Part shown: positions 8,956 to 18,332 of the stretch, piece by piece | How positions within the stretch are numbered: position 1 is the first letter of the stretch | How the letters are laid out: each line of letters begins with the position of its first letter | Origin: Pseudomonas sp. CFBP 13711 | Lineage (GTDB): Bacteria; Pseudomonadota; Gammaproteobacteria; Pseudomonadales; Pseudomonadaceae | Assembly: GCF_014842265.1 (NCBI RefSeq) | Contig: NZ_JACYVI010000005.1 | Coordinates: forward strand, 58,517-122,516 | Direction of reading: 5' to 3' | DNA: 64,000 bases | Position numbers and translations under genes: made by a program | Notes under the pieces: generated by a model | Databases searched by the model: none | The model's input: the letters and a program-made list of their open reading frames with translations, nothing else | Told to the model about the DNA's origin: nothing

Positions 8956-9327
8956 TCACTGCGTTTTCCAGATGCCCTTGCTCTGCTGCTCGCAGAACGG
9001 TTTGAGAAACGCGGCGTCGCTGGCAACGCCGTAATAGTGAATGTTCTGCCGATAAGGCATATTGGCCACCTGCGCGTTGCTGCACTGGCCAAATGACCCG
9101 GCAGGGCACTGCTCCGAGTACGTGACCTCGGTTTTCTGATCCTTGAGCTGAGGTTTGCAGAATCCGTCGTGGAACAGGTCTGGCGGGATGTTCAGATTTT
9201 CCTGACAGACTTTGACGTCCACTCGCTCGCCTTGGCTGTGCACCACGCACGACTCAGCGCGGACCTGCGTCGACGTCATTGCCATCAGCGCCCATGCCAG
9301 CCCCATAGGCAGCCAGATTGCTCGCAT
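8956..9327 (-). CDS. Small secreted Cys-rich protein between two CobW genes
   Basis: 123 aa from the ATG at 9327; the ATG at 9330 lies only 3 nt after GGAGG, so the second is favoured. Signal peptide to about residue 24 (VRA), then a mature domain with six cysteines spread over the chain and three histidines. Family not recognised. It lies antisense between two co-oriented COG0523 genes, 12 bp from the end of the first and about 40 bp from the start of the second. The location suggests, but does not show, a zinc-related periplasmic role. Confidence 0.6.
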   Translation of the reverse strand: MRAIWLPMGLAWALMAMTSTQVRAESCVVHSQGERVDVKVCQENLNIPPDLFHDGFCKPQLKDQKTEVTYSEQCPAGSFGQCSNAQVANMPYRQNIHYYGVASDAAFLKPFCEQQSKGIWKTQ

Positions 9328-9367
9328 CATTTACCTCCGTCAGCGCTCATTCAGGAGCGATCTCAAA

Positions 9368-10339
9368 ATGGCCGACATGCTGCAGAACATCCCCACTCAT
9401 GTCATTGCGGGCCCTTTAGGTGCTGGCAAGACGAGTCTGATCAGGCATCTTTTGAAGCAGAAACCGGCGGGCGAGCGCTGGGCTGTGCTGATCAATGAGT
9501 TCGGCCAGATCGGCCTGGATGCTGCGCTGCTGACGACCGGCGATGATGGTATCGCACTTGGCGAAGTGGCTGGTGGCTGCCTGTGCTGCGTCAATGGCGC
9601 GCCTTTTCAGATTGGCCTCGGCCGGCTCTTGCGAAAGGCCAGGCCGGACCGCTTGCTCATCGAGCCCTCCGGGCTGGGGCATCCGGTTCAGTTGATCAAG
9701 CAATTACACGAGGCGCCCTGGGTCGGGGTGCTGTCGGTCCAGCCCAGTGTCATGGTGCTCGACGCCCAGGCACTCGCCCACGGCAAAGTGCTGCCTGAGA
9801 CGCAACGAGAAGCCTTGGCCCATGTGGGTTTTTTGGTGCTGAACAAGTCTGAAGGGCTGGACGCCATAACGCGAAAGGCGATCGCCGATGCGCTGCCTTC
9901 TCGCAGGCTGTACTGGACCGACCACGGCGTATTGTCTCTGGATTCGTTGCCTGGCGTTGAGGTCAACGCTCACGCTGGCTCGGCCAATCCGGCCATCCCC
10001 CAATCATTGCCGCAACTCCCCGCAACGTGGGCGGATCCAGCCACGCCGGTATGCCTCAGTCAGCAGCAGGCGGAGGGCTGGAGCATCGGCTGGCGCTGGC
10101 ACCCTGAGCGAGTATTTGATGCGGCGAAAGTCCAGTCCTGGCTGCAAACCTTGAACTGGCGGCGTGCCAAGCTGGTTATCCACAGCGAAAAGGGGTGGAT
10201 CTCAGGCAATGCGGTGAACGGGAGTGTGCTGGAATGGGCGTCGAGTGAGTGGCGCAAGGACTCTCGCCTCGAGCTGATCTTCGATGGTCCTCAGGACGAG
10301 GCCGCTTTGCAGACAGCGCTGGCGGCCTGTCTGCTCTGA
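9368..10339 (+). CDS. Second COG0523 (CobW-like) GTPase
   Basis: 323 aa, shorter than its neighbour and only distantly like it. It has Walker A GPLGAGKTS, the metal motif C-L-C-C, LIEPSGLGHP, and NKSE in place of the usual NKxD, which may relax guanine specificity. The C-terminal part is a reduced CobW_C domain. AGGAG lies 10 nt before the ATG at 9368; the longer reading from 9212 would overlap the divergent gene and is unlikely. I saw no Zur box directly upstream. It may depend on read-through from the first COG0523 gene. Confidence 0.85.
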   Translation: MADMLQNIPTHVIAGPLGAGKTSLIRHLLKQKPAGERWAVLINEFGQIGLDAALLTTGDDGIALGEVAGGCLCCVNGAPFQIGLGRLLRKARPDRLLIEPSGLGHPVQLIKQLHEAPWVGVLSVQPSVMVLDAQALAHGKVLPETQREALAHVGFLVLNKSEGLDAITRKAIADALPSRRLYWTDHGVLSLDSLPGVEVNAHAGSANPAIPQSLPQLPATWADPATPVCLSQQQAEGWSIGWRWHPERVFDAAKVQSWLQTLNWRRAKLVIHSEKGWISGNAVNGSVLEWASSEWRKDSRLELIFDGPQDEAALQTALAACLL

Positions 10340-10354
10340 AACGAGTTATCCACA
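10176..10354 (+). other. Two perfect DnaA boxes 170 bp apart
   Basis: TTATCCACA occurs at 10176-10184, inside the second COG0523 gene, and again at 10346-10354 just after its stop codon. Both match the strongest DnaA-binding nonamer. Function unknown; a titration role is speculation. Confidence 0.5.
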
Positions 10355-10359
10355 GAGGA

Positions 10360-10752
10360 TCACTGCTTCCACTTGTTGTGTTCTTGACGCCATTGGCTCA
10401 GCTGAATGATCTCGGCGGTCGGTTTCGGGTCTTTGATCTCGAACGGGTAGGGCGCCAGCTCGATCTGCGCCGCGTGGGCACCGAACATGGTGATCGTGCC
10501 GGGATGCCGGTGCTCACCGGTGACCGTGAACTCGAAGTTATACACCCGCGCCAGTCGCTTGCGACCCTCATTGTCGCGCTTGAACGCGAGTCGCTTCAGC
10601 GCCACGTTGCCGTCGAGCAACTCAAGATCAAGTTTGGCGCAGTGCTGTTTGACGCGTTCGAGCGCCCGTTCACGCAGGCCATGGGCGTGCCACAGCCAGG
10701 CGCCGGCAGTCGCCAGCAGCATGAGGACGAAAATGTTGCCCAGGGTCAGCAT
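10360..10752 (-). CDS. DUF3301 membrane-anchored protein
   Basis: 130 aa with one N-terminal membrane helix (about residues 4-22) and a soluble domain starting ERALERVKQHC, the DUF3301 signature (KQHCxxxxLELLD). Function unknown. It is transcribed toward the second COG0523 gene and away from pdxY, leaving about 20 bp on the first side. Confidence 0.75.
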   Translation of the reverse strand: MLTLGNIFVLMLLATAGAWLWHAHGLRERALERVKQHCAKLDLELLDGNVALKRLAFKRDNEGRKRLARVYNFEFTVTGEHRHPGTITMFGAHAAQIELAPYPFEIKDPKPTAEIIQLSQWRQEHNKWKQ

Positions 10753-10886
10753 GGAAAAGGAACTCCAACAGAAGGCTTGCAGCTTAACTGCGTCGGGTGA
10801 CAGACAGCCATAGCCCTAAAGTTTAATTTCGCTTCACTTCGTCCGGCATCGCCACTACTGTGCCTTCCCGGTCTCAGGAACCTGCC

Positions 10887-11753
10887 ATGAAACGTACGCC
10901 CCATCTACTCGCCATCCAGTCGCATGTCGTGTTTGGTCACGCCGGCAACAGCGCAGCCGTGTTCCCTATGCAGCGTATCGGCATCAATGTCTGGCCGCTT
11001 AATACCGTTCAGTTCTCCAACCACACTCAGTATGGCCACTGGGCGGGGGAAGTCCTGGCGCCGCAGCAGATTCCGGCGTTGGTCGAGGGGATTGCGGCGA
11101 TAGGCGAGCTGGGCAATTGCGATGCGGTGCTGTCGGGTTATCTGGGGAGCGCAGCGCAGGGACGCGCGATTCTGAGCGCCGTTGCGCAGATCAAACGCGC
11201 CAATCCACGCGCGCTGTATTTGTGTGATCCGGTGATGGGGCACCCGGAGAAGGGCTGCATCGTGCCGCAGGAAGTGAGCGATTTCCTGCTGGACGAAGCC
11301 GCTGCAGTCGCCGACTTCCTTTGCCCGAATCAGCTGGAGCTGGACAGCTTCTCCGGCCGCAAACCCGAATCGTTGCTTGACTGCGTGGCCATGGCGCGGG
11401 CGTTGCTGGCCCGAGGTCCCAAGGCGGTAGTCGTCAAGCACCTGGCCTATCCGGAGAAACCTGCGGATGGCTTTGAAATGCTGCTGGTGACCGAGGACGA
11501 AACCTGGCACCTGCGCCGGCCGCTTCTGGCGTTCCCTCGACAGCCAGTTGGTGTCGGCGACCTGACGTCCGGGCTGTTCCTGTCCCGGATTCTGCTCGGT
11601 GACGACCTGCGCAGCGCCTTCGAATTCGCGGCTTCAGCGGTGCATGAAGTGCTGCTGGAGACCCAGGCCTGCGGCAGCTACGAGCTGGAGCTGGTGCGCG
11701 CGCAGGACCGAATCGCTCACCCGCGGGTCAAGTTCGAAGCGGTCCGGCTGTAA
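10887..11753 (+). CDS. pdxY: Pyridoxal kinase PdxY
   Basis: Phosphorylates pyridoxal in the B6 salvage route. The 288-aa ribokinase-fold protein opens with [20 protein letters not shown], the substrate-binding signature of PdxY/PdxK, and carries [10 protein letters not shown], the variant of the GTGD phosphate/catalytic-base motif. AGGAA lies 6 nt before the ATG at 10887; an upstream in-frame GTG at 10860 has no ribosome site. Monocistronic, converging on a thioesterase gene. Confidence 0.92.
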   Translation: MKRTPHLLAIQSHVVFGHAGNSAAVFPMQRIGINVWPLNTVQFSNHTQYGHWAGEVLAPQQIPALVEGIAAIGELGNCDAVLSGYLGSAAQGRAILSAVAQIKRANPRALYLCDPVMGHPEKGCIVPQEVSDFLLDEAAAVADFLCPNQLELDSFSGRKPESLLDCVAMARALLARGPKAVVVKHLAYPEKPADGFEMLLVTEDETWHLRRPLLAFPRQPVGVGDLTSGLFLSRILLGDDLRSAFEFAASAVHEVLLETQACGSYELELVRAQDRIAHPRVKFEAVRL

Positions 11754-11770
11754 GCCAAACCGGTGCTTGC

Positions 11771-12268
11771 TTAAACCGGCTCATCCTTGATTTCACGATA
11801 ACGCTTCTCCAGCTCCTGACGGATCTGGCGGCGTTGTTGTGCCTGCACGTAACGGCGCTTGTCTTCGCTGTTGGCCGGTGTCAGCGGCGGTACGCTGGCA
11901 GGTTTGCGCTGGTCATCCACCGCCACCATGGTGAAGAAGCAGCTGTTGGTGTGACGAACCGAGCGCTCGCGGATGTTTTCGGTCACCACCTTGATGCCCA
12001 CTTCCATGGACGTATTGCCGGTGTAGTTGACCGACGCCAGGAACGTGACCAGCTCGCCGACGTGAATCGGCTCACGGAAAATCACCTGATCCACCGACAG
12101 CGTCACCACATAGCGCCCTGCGTAACGGCTGGCGCACGCGTAAGCCACTTCGTCGAGATACTTCAGCAGCGTCCCGCCGTGCACGTTGCCGGAGAAGTTG
12201 GCCATGTCCGGGGTCATCAATACAGTCATCGACAGCTGGGCGTTTCCGGGTTCCATAGCGTTGCTCAC
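11771..12268 (-). CDS. Acyl-CoA thioesterase (hotdog fold)
   Basis: 165 aa with a single hotdog domain: NFSGNVHGGTLLKYLDEVA contains the HGG and Asp that activate water in the YciA/BACH group. The last 35 residues are highly charged (RRYVQAQQRRQIRQELEKR) and probably form a helix used for oligomerisation. It should hydrolyse acyl-CoAs, specificity unknown. It converges on pdxY with 17 bp between the stops. Confidence 0.85.
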   Translation of the reverse strand: MSNAMEPGNAQLSMTVLMTPDMANFSGNVHGGTLLKYLDEVAYACASRYAGRYVVTLSVDQVIFREPIHVGELVTFLASVNYTGNTSMEVGIKVVTENIRERSVRHTNSCFFTMVAVDDQRKPASVPPLTPANSEDKRRYVQAQQRRQIRQELEKRYREIKDEPV

Positions 12269-12566
12269 GGTCTAAAAGGGTCAGAAGGCACCTTGCTCGG
12301 GTGCTCGAATGCAGATTGGCGACAAAACCATCGATACCGGGACGCCAACGGCCGCTCCGCCGTCACGCCCTGTACCCATCTGTTTCCATATATTGCACTG
12401 GCTTCTCCCGCTTTTGTGCGGTGTTAACCTGCGGAAGCCCTTGGATGGGGTAAATCCTGCGTCTCAGTCAGAATATTCAGGCTTCGTTGGCGAGTTTTCG
12501 TACAGCAGTCGTCTCTCTTTCAGACGGATACGCGTATTTCATCGATTGCCAGCAGGAGCAGCGCCC

Positions 12567-14320
12567 ATGCATGCCATCAGTTTCATTCAGGACCTGGCAG
12601 TGATCATGCTCGTGGCTGGCGTTGTAACGGTGGTGTTTCATCGGCTCAAGCAACCGGTGGTGCTGGGCTACATCGTGGCCGGCTTCATCATCGGTCCGCA
12701 CACCCCGCCGTTTGGCCTCATTCACGACGAGGACACCATCAAGACCCTAGCCGAACTCGGCGTGATCTTTCTGATGTTCTGCCTCGGCCTGGAATTCAGC
12801 CTGCGCAAACTGTTCAAGGTCGGTGCGACGGCGTTCATCGCCGCGTTTCTCGAAATCATGCTGATGACCTGGATCGGTTACGAAATCGGCCAGTTCTTCG
12901 CCTGGAACACCATGGACTCGCTGTTCCTCGGTGCCATTCTGGCGATCTCGTCCACCACCATCATCGTCAAGGCGCTCAATGACCTGAAGATGAAAAACCA
13001 GCGCTTCGCCCAGCTGATCTTCGGCGTGCTCATCGTTGAAGACATCCTCGGCATTGGCATCATCGCGCTGTTATCGGGGATCGCCGTGAGCGGCACGGTC
13101 AGTTCCGGGGAGGTGTTTTCAACGGTCGGCAAGCTGTCGCTGTTCATGATCGTGGCGTTGGTCATCGGCATTCTCGTCGTGCCGCGATTGCTGGCCTACG
13201 TGGCGAAGTTCGAGAGCAACGAAATGCTGCTGATCACCGTGCTGGGCTTGTGCTTCGGGTTTTGCCTGCTGGTGGTGAAGCTTGAGTACAGCATGGTGCT
13301 GGGGGCGTTTCTCATCGGCGCAATCATGGCGAATCCAGGCAACTGGCGAAGATCGAGCACCTGGTCGAGCCCATCCGTGACATGTTCAGCGCGATCTTCT
13401 TCGTCGCGATCGGCTTGATGATCGATCCGAAGATTCTGCTCGATTACGCCTGGCCCATCGCGGTGATCACCGTCGCTGCGGTGCTGGGCAAGATGATTTC
13501 CTGCGGGCTTGGCGCTTTTATCGCTGGCAACGACGGTAAGACCTCGCTGCGGGTGGGGATGGGGCTGTCACAGATTGGCGAATTCTCCTTCATCATCGCA
13601 GCGCTGGGGATGACGCTGCAGGTCACCAGCGATTTTCTCTACCCGGTCGCCGTGGCGGTCTCCGCGATCACGACGCTCTTGACCCCTTATCTCATCCGCG
13701 CAGCAGACCCTCTGTCCCACACGCTGGGCGCCATTGTTCCTGCACGCATGGCGCGTGTGTTTGGAATGTACGGGGAGTGGCTGCGCAGCATTCAGCCCCA
13801 GGGGCAGGGCGCAGTGCTGGCAGCGATGATCCGGAAGATTCTGCTGCAAGTCGGAATCAATCTGGCATTGGTCATCGCCATCTTCTTTACAGGAGCATTC
13901 TTTGCGGAGCGGATTGGCGTGTATTTCAGCGACTGGGTCAGCGATCTCGGGCAGCAAAAAGCCTGGATCTGGGGTGCGTCGTTGCTGCTTTCACTGCCGT
14001 TTCTGATCGCGGCTTATCGCAAGTTAAAGGCGCTGTCGATGCTGCTGGCAGAGATGAGCGTGAAGCCGGAGATGGCGGGCAGGCACACAGCGCGCGTCCG
14101 TCGGGTGATTGCCGAAGTGATCCCGCTGCTGTCTTTGCTGGTGATTTTTCTGCTCATCGCATTGCTGTCATCCAGCATGCTGCCAACGCGCGAATGGCTA
14201 ATGCTCATTGTCGTTGTGGCGGCTGTGGTGGCTGCCGTCCTGTGGCGCTGGTTCATCCGGGTGCATACGCGCATGCAGATCGCGTTGCTCGAAACCTTGG
14301 GCAATCATCCTGAGCCCTGA
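12567..14320 (+). pseudogene. Kef-type K+/H+ antiporter gene with a one-base frameshift
   Basis: Monovalent cation:proton antiporter-2 family membrane protein. The 5' part (12567-13331) reads MHAISFIQDLAVIM and keeps the CPA2 hallmarks LGYIVAGFIIGPHTP and LGLEFSLRKL. After MVLGAFLIGAIMA the frame is lost; one frame over, the text continues at 13331 with ESRQLAKIEHLVEPIRDMFSAIFFVAIGLM and runs to 14320. A single missing G after ATGGCG explains this: ATGGCGGAATCC is expected. Restored, the protein has 584 aa, normal for the family. AGGAG lies 8 nt before the ATG. Either a real recent inactivation or an assembly error. No TrkA-N domain is attached. Confidence 0.85.
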
Positions 14321-14326
14321 GTTGTA

Positions 14327-14360
14327 AATCAGCGTTGAGGTGCTTGCCTCAACGCTGATT
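14327..14360. terminator. Hairpin between convergent genes
   Basis: A perfect 14-bp stem (14327-14340 with 14347-14360) and 6-nt loop, placed between the Kef gene and the convergent SMI1-like gene. No long T-run; probably bidirectional. Confidence 0.65.
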
Positions 14361-14380
14361 CAGGGGAGCGGTTGTGCTTC

Positions 14381-14788
14381 TCAGCTTTCCAGCCAGACGT
14401 CCCGCGCCCAGTGCCAGACGGATTCCCAGCTTTCTTCGGTGACGAGTTCTTCTTCGCCAGACCACAGCACCACAGTGCCGTCTTCTTCAACGCAGTAGTA
14501 ATCCTCGCCGTCCTGGCAGATCGGGATCAGCTCGCGGGGTACGCCGATATCCCAGGCGGTCGCTGCCACTTCCGGCAAATACGTATGGGAGACCGGGTCA
14601 GTGACGGTGACAGGCTCAAGACTGCCGTAGACCACGTCGCTGACGGTCAGCAAGAACTCCTTGAAGACGAAGGGGATATTGATGAACAGCTGCTCTTCAA
14701 CCTCGACCAACTGATCTTCATCAGGCAGCTCAAGCGGGACAGGGACCGGTTCATTGGCTTCACGGAGTTGTTCGATGACTTCTTCCAC
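14381..14788 (-). CDS. Small acidic SMI1/KNR4-like protein
   Basis: 135 aa, very acidic, no signal peptide or membrane helix. The order LPxEDQLxEVEEQL...IPxxFKEFLLTVSD...YxxxxEDGTVVLW matches the SMI1/KNR4 (SUKH) fold. Such proteins include toxin-immunity proteins, but none of the genes around it looks like a toxin, so a housekeeping or unknown role is more likely here. Confidence 0.65.
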   Translation of the reverse strand: MEEVIEQLREANEPVPVPLELPDEDQLVEVEEQLFINIPFVFKEFLLTVSDVVYGSLEPVTVTDPVSHTYLPEVAATAWDIGVPRELIPICQDGEDYYCVEEDGTVVLWSGEEELVTEESWESVWHWARDVWLES

Positions 14789-14862
14789 GACGTGGATCCT
14801 CTAACGATTTGCGCGGGTTATACAGTAGCTCAAAGGCATCGCCAAATTAACTTGGCTTCTAT

Positions 14863-14895
14863 AAAAAGCAGAACCCCGGAACAAGTCCGGGGTTC
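14863..14895 (-). terminator. Intrinsic terminator of the Tim44-domain gene
   Basis: On the minus strand a perfect 10-bp stem (14895-14886 with 14880-14871) is followed by a run of five T about 3 nt later. Confidence 0.8.
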
Positions 14896-14916
14896 AGTTG
14901 CAGCAGCTCAGCGGTA

Positions 14917-15771
14917 TTAGCCGTTCTGGCGGATACCTGCCACCAGCCAAGGCTGGTTGTCGCCCTGAGCGCGTTCCATGTTCCAGCTCTCGCTGAACAC
15001 TTCGCCCTGATCGAAGCGCGACGTTTTCGACACACCGCTAAACGTCAGCGTGGCGATGGTCTTGTCGGCGCGATCATCCAGACCGTCAAGTTGCACGGTG
15101 AGGTTGTCGATGAAGGTGGACTGGAAACCGTCGCCCAGATCGGCACGTTCTTTTTTCAGGAACTGCAGCATTTGCGGGGTCACGAACTCGGAGATCTTGT
15201 CCATCTCGTTCGCGTCCCAATGCTGTTGCAGCGACTGGAAGTGGCTGCGGGCCGCTTCAATAAAGCGTTCTTCGTTGAACCAGGCTGGCGCGTTGATCAC
15301 CGGACGGGCTGCCGCTGCTGGAGCGGAACCGCCGAAGATCGAATTCTGTGCCGGTTGTGGTTGCTCGAAGGTTTCACGCTGATAAGGAGCACCAGCGGGA
15401 GCCATCTGTGGCTGCTGTTTGCGTCGACGCGCCGCGATGAAGCGGAAGATCACGAAGGCGATGATCGCCATGATCAGGATGTCGAAGAACTGCATGCCTT
15501 CGAAGCCACCGCCCATGAACATGGAGGCCAGAAGACCACCGGCGGCGAGACCGGCCAATGGGCCCAGCCATTTGGAAGCACCGCCCGCAGCAGGCGCAGG
15601 ACGGCCGGCGGCGTTAGGTGCAGCGGCAGGAGCGGAAGGAGCTGTTTGACGCGCCTGGTGACTTGGCGCCGAGCCCATGCTCTTGCCACCACCGAAACGC
15701 GCAGCATTGACGTCGAGGCTCATGGTGAGCCCGATCATCAGTGCCAAAGCGATGCTAAGAAAACGTTGCAT
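14917..15771 (-). CDS. Tim44-domain membrane protein
   Basis: 284 aa from the ATG at 15771, which places a signal or anchor sequence (MQRFLSIALALMIGLTMSL) at the terminus; a longer reading to 15807 lacks a ribosome site. Then follow an Ala/Pro-rich linker, a Gly-rich hydrophobic segment, a second membrane helix (FFDILIMAIIAFVIFRFI) with an RRRK stop, and a C-terminal Tim44-like domain (WFNEERFIEAARSHFQSLQQHWD onward) that probably binds hydrophobic ligands or the membrane. Exact role unknown. Confidence 0.8.
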   Translation of the reverse strand: MQRFLSIALALMIGLTMSLDVNAARFGGGKSMGSAPSHQARQTAPSAPAAAPNAAGRPAPAAGGASKWLGPLAGLAAGGLLASMFMGGGFEGMQFFDILIMAIIAFVIFRFIAARRRKQQPQMAPAGAPYQRETFEQPQPAQNSIFGGSAPAAAARPVINAPAWFNEERFIEAARSHFQSLQQHWDANEMDKISEFVTPQMLQFLKKERADLGDGFQSTFIDNLTVQLDGLDDRADKTIATLTFSGVSKTSRFDQGEVFSESWNMERAQGDNQPWLVAGIRQNG

Positions 15772-15977
15772 AAGGGAATTCCCGTTTGTGGATTGCACGC
15801 GCGCCATGTTGCACAGGACAAATGGGGATGACCAGCGGCCATATGTTTCCGGCTTTTGCGTGAATATTCACCTGCCTGTCCTATTTGGGTTGTAGGCAGG
15901 TGAAGAAAGTTCTGTAGGAAAGATGGGGGGTGGATGTGGGAATGCAAGGGGTGCATCAACGCATCCTCAGTTACCGC

Positions 15978-18161
15978 TCACACCGGCTCGAGCTTCGCGT
16001 ACCCCAGCATCAGCCACTTGCTGCCTTCCGAAAAATTCACCTGCACCCGCGCCTGAGCGCCTGAACCCTCGAAGTTGAGGATCACGCCTTCGCCAAACAC
16101 CGCGTGCTGCACGTGCTGACCCAGGGAGAACTGGCTCTGCGGAATGGCTTCGCCGTCGAACAGACGACTCGGTGCCATGGTTTTGGAGCCGCCGAACGGA
16201 CGGGTCACGCTGTTAGACAGCCGCACTTCCTGAATCAGATTAGGCGGGACCTCCCGTACGAAGCGCGAGACCTTGTTGTAGGTTTCGCTTCCGTACAGGC
16301 GTCGGGTTTCTGCGTAGGTCATCACCAGATGCTGCATGGCGCGGGTGATGCCCACGTATGCCAGACGGCGCTCTTCTTCCAGACGGCCCGGCTCTTCCAG
16401 GCTCATCTTGTGCGGAAACAGGCCTTCTTCCATGCCCACCAGGAACACGTACGGGAACTCCAAACCCTTGGCGCTGTGCAGCGTCATGAGCTGAATGCTG
16501 TCTTCGTGCTCATCCGCCTGGGTGTCGCCGGCCTCCAGGGAGGCATGGCCGAGGAATGCAGCCAGGGGCGTCAGGTCTTCCTCCTCGTCGCTGTTCTCGA
16601 AGGCGCGCGCGGCGCTGACCAGTTCCTCAAGGTTTTCCACTCGGGCCTGGCCTTTCTCGCCTTTCTCTTCCTTGTGGTACGTGATCAGGCCGGACTGCTC
16701 GATGACCGTTTGGGTCATCAGGTGCAGCGGCATGTCCGCGGCCTTGGCGGCAAGGTTTTCGATCAGTTCGATGAACGCGCCTAACGCGCTAGCCGCACGA
16801 CCGGCCAAGCCTTTGTTGACGACCAGCAGGCGCATGGCCTCCCACATCGACACGTCGGCATGGCGCGCATGCTCGCGAATCGCTTCGACGGTTTTCTCGC
16901 CAATGCCGCGCGGCGGGACGTTGATGACCCGCTCCAGCGCCGAATCGTTACCGCGCCCGTCCAGCAGGCGCATATACGCCATGGCGTTCTTGATTTCGGC
17001 GCGCTCGAAGAATCGCTGGCCGCCGTAGATACGGTACGGGATGCGCTCGCGCAGCAAGGCCTCTTCGAGGACCCGCGATTGGGCGTTTGAACGGTACAGA
17101 ATGGCGATGTCGCTGCGCGCTAGTCCGGTCTTGATCGCGCTCTCAATGGTCTCGACCACGTAGCGCGCTTCGTCGTGTTCGTTGAACGCGGCATACAGAT
17201 TGATCAGCTCGCCATCGCCGACGTCCGTCCACAGTTCTTTGCCCAGACGCCCGGTGTTGTTGACGATCAAGCCGTTGGCGGCCTTGAGGATGCTCGCGGT
17301 GGAGCGGTAGTTCTGCTCCAGGCGAATGGTCTCGGTGTCAGGGAAATCTTCGGAATACTGATGAATATTCTCGATCTTCGCGCCGCGCCAGCCGTAAATG
17401 GACTGATCGTCGTCGCCGACCACCATCAGGCTGTCGCCACCCTGGGCGAGCAGACGCAACCAGGCGTACTGAACGGCGTTGGTGTCCTGGAATTCGTCTA
17501 CCAGCACGTGACGGAAACGACGCTGATAGTGCGCAAGCAGGCTCGGGTTGTCGCGCCACAGGTCCAGCGCGCGAAGCAGCAACTCGGAGAAGTCGATGAC
17601 GCCGGCGCGCTGACACGCCGCCTCGTATGCCTCGTAGACCGACTTCATGGTCGTCAGAAACAGATCGCCCGAGGCCTGGATGTGCTTGGGGCGCAGCCCT
17701 TCGTCCTTCTGGCCATTGATGAACCACTGCGCCTGCCGTGCCGGCCACCGCTGCTCATCCAGATTCAGCTCGCGCATGACGCGCTTGACCAGTCGCTGCT
17801 GGTCATCGCTGTCGAGGATCTGGAAGCTCTGATTAAGACCCGCTTCCTGCCAGTGCGCCCGCAGCAGGCGGTGCGCCAGGCCGTGGAAAGTGCCCACCCA
17901 CATGCCGGCCGGGTTGATACCCATCAGCTGCTCGATGCGATGGCGCATCTCGGCGGCGGCCTTGTTGGTGAACGTCACCGACAGGATCGAGTGCGGCGAG
18001 GCGTTCTCGACCTGGATCAACCAGGCGATACGGTGCACCAGCACACGGGTTTTGCCGGAACCAGCGCCGGCCAGGACCAACTGACGACCCACGGAGGCAG
18101 CTACGGCCTGGCGTTGGGCATCGTTGAGGGAGTTAAGCAGAAGGGAGAGGTCATCGCGCAT
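15978..18161 (-). CDS. uvrD: DNA helicase II UvrD
   Basis: SF1 3'-5' helicase that removes the excised strand in nucleotide-excision and mismatch repair. All 727 residues look intact: Q-motif LNDAQRQAV, Walker A GAGSGKT, Walker B VDEFQDTN, GDDDQSIYGWRGA, EQNYRS, TLHSAKGLEFPYVF and TRAMQHL. The C-terminal tail with the VFGEGVI motif, used to contact RNA polymerase and other partners, is present. It diverges from the EAL gene. Confidence 0.97.
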   Translation of the reverse strand: MRDDLSLLLNSLNDAQRQAVAASVGRQLVLAGAGSGKTRVLVHRIAWLIQVENASPHSILSVTFTNKAAAEMRHRIEQLMGINPAGMWVGTFHGLAHRLLRAHWQEAGLNQSFQILDSDDQQRLVKRVMRELNLDEQRWPARQAQWFINGQKDEGLRPKHIQASGDLFLTTMKSVYEAYEAACQRAGVIDFSELLLRALDLWRDNPSLLAHYQRRFRHVLVDEFQDTNAVQYAWLRLLAQGGDSLMVVGDDDQSIYGWRGAKIENIHQYSEDFPDTETIRLEQNYRSTASILKAANGLIVNNTGRLGKELWTDVGDGELINLYAAFNEHDEARYVVETIESAIKTGLARSDIAILYRSNAQSRVLEEALLRERIPYRIYGGQRFFERAEIKNAMAYMRLLDGRGNDSALERVINVPPRGIGEKTVEAIREHARHADVSMWEAMRLLVVNKGLAGRAASALGAFIELIENLAAKAADMPLHLMTQTVIEQSGLITYHKEEKGEKGQARVENLEELVSAARAFENSDEEEDLTPLAAFLGHASLEAGDTQADEHEDSIQLMTLHSAKGLEFPYVFLVGMEEGLFPHKMSLEEPGRLEEERRLAYVGITRAMQHLVMTYAETRRLYGSETYNKVSRFVREVPPNLIQEVRLSNSVTRPFGGSKTMAPSRLFDGEAIPQSQFSLGQHVQHAVFGEGVILNFEGSGAQARVQVNFSEGSKWLMLGYAKLEPV

Positions 18162-18332
18162 CGGGGCATTCTAGGGTGCCGTGAGGGCATGGGCAAACCC
18201 TAACGCTGGCCGGTCGTGATGTTGCCGGTCCCATTTTTGCCGTCTGTAGATTTTAATTGATGACTGTTTGGTCTCGACGATCCCTTGTGTATCCTCCGCG
18301 AACGTTCAAGGCCCCCAATTATAAGAAACGCC

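Noticed and set aside
9212..9367. 52-residue N-terminal extension of the second CobW protein
   Set aside because: The extension overlaps the divergent gene, and AGGAG lies directly before ATG 9368.
14381..14788. Immunity protein of a toxin system
   Set aside because: SMI1-like fold alone is weak evidence, and no toxin or secretion gene is adjacent.
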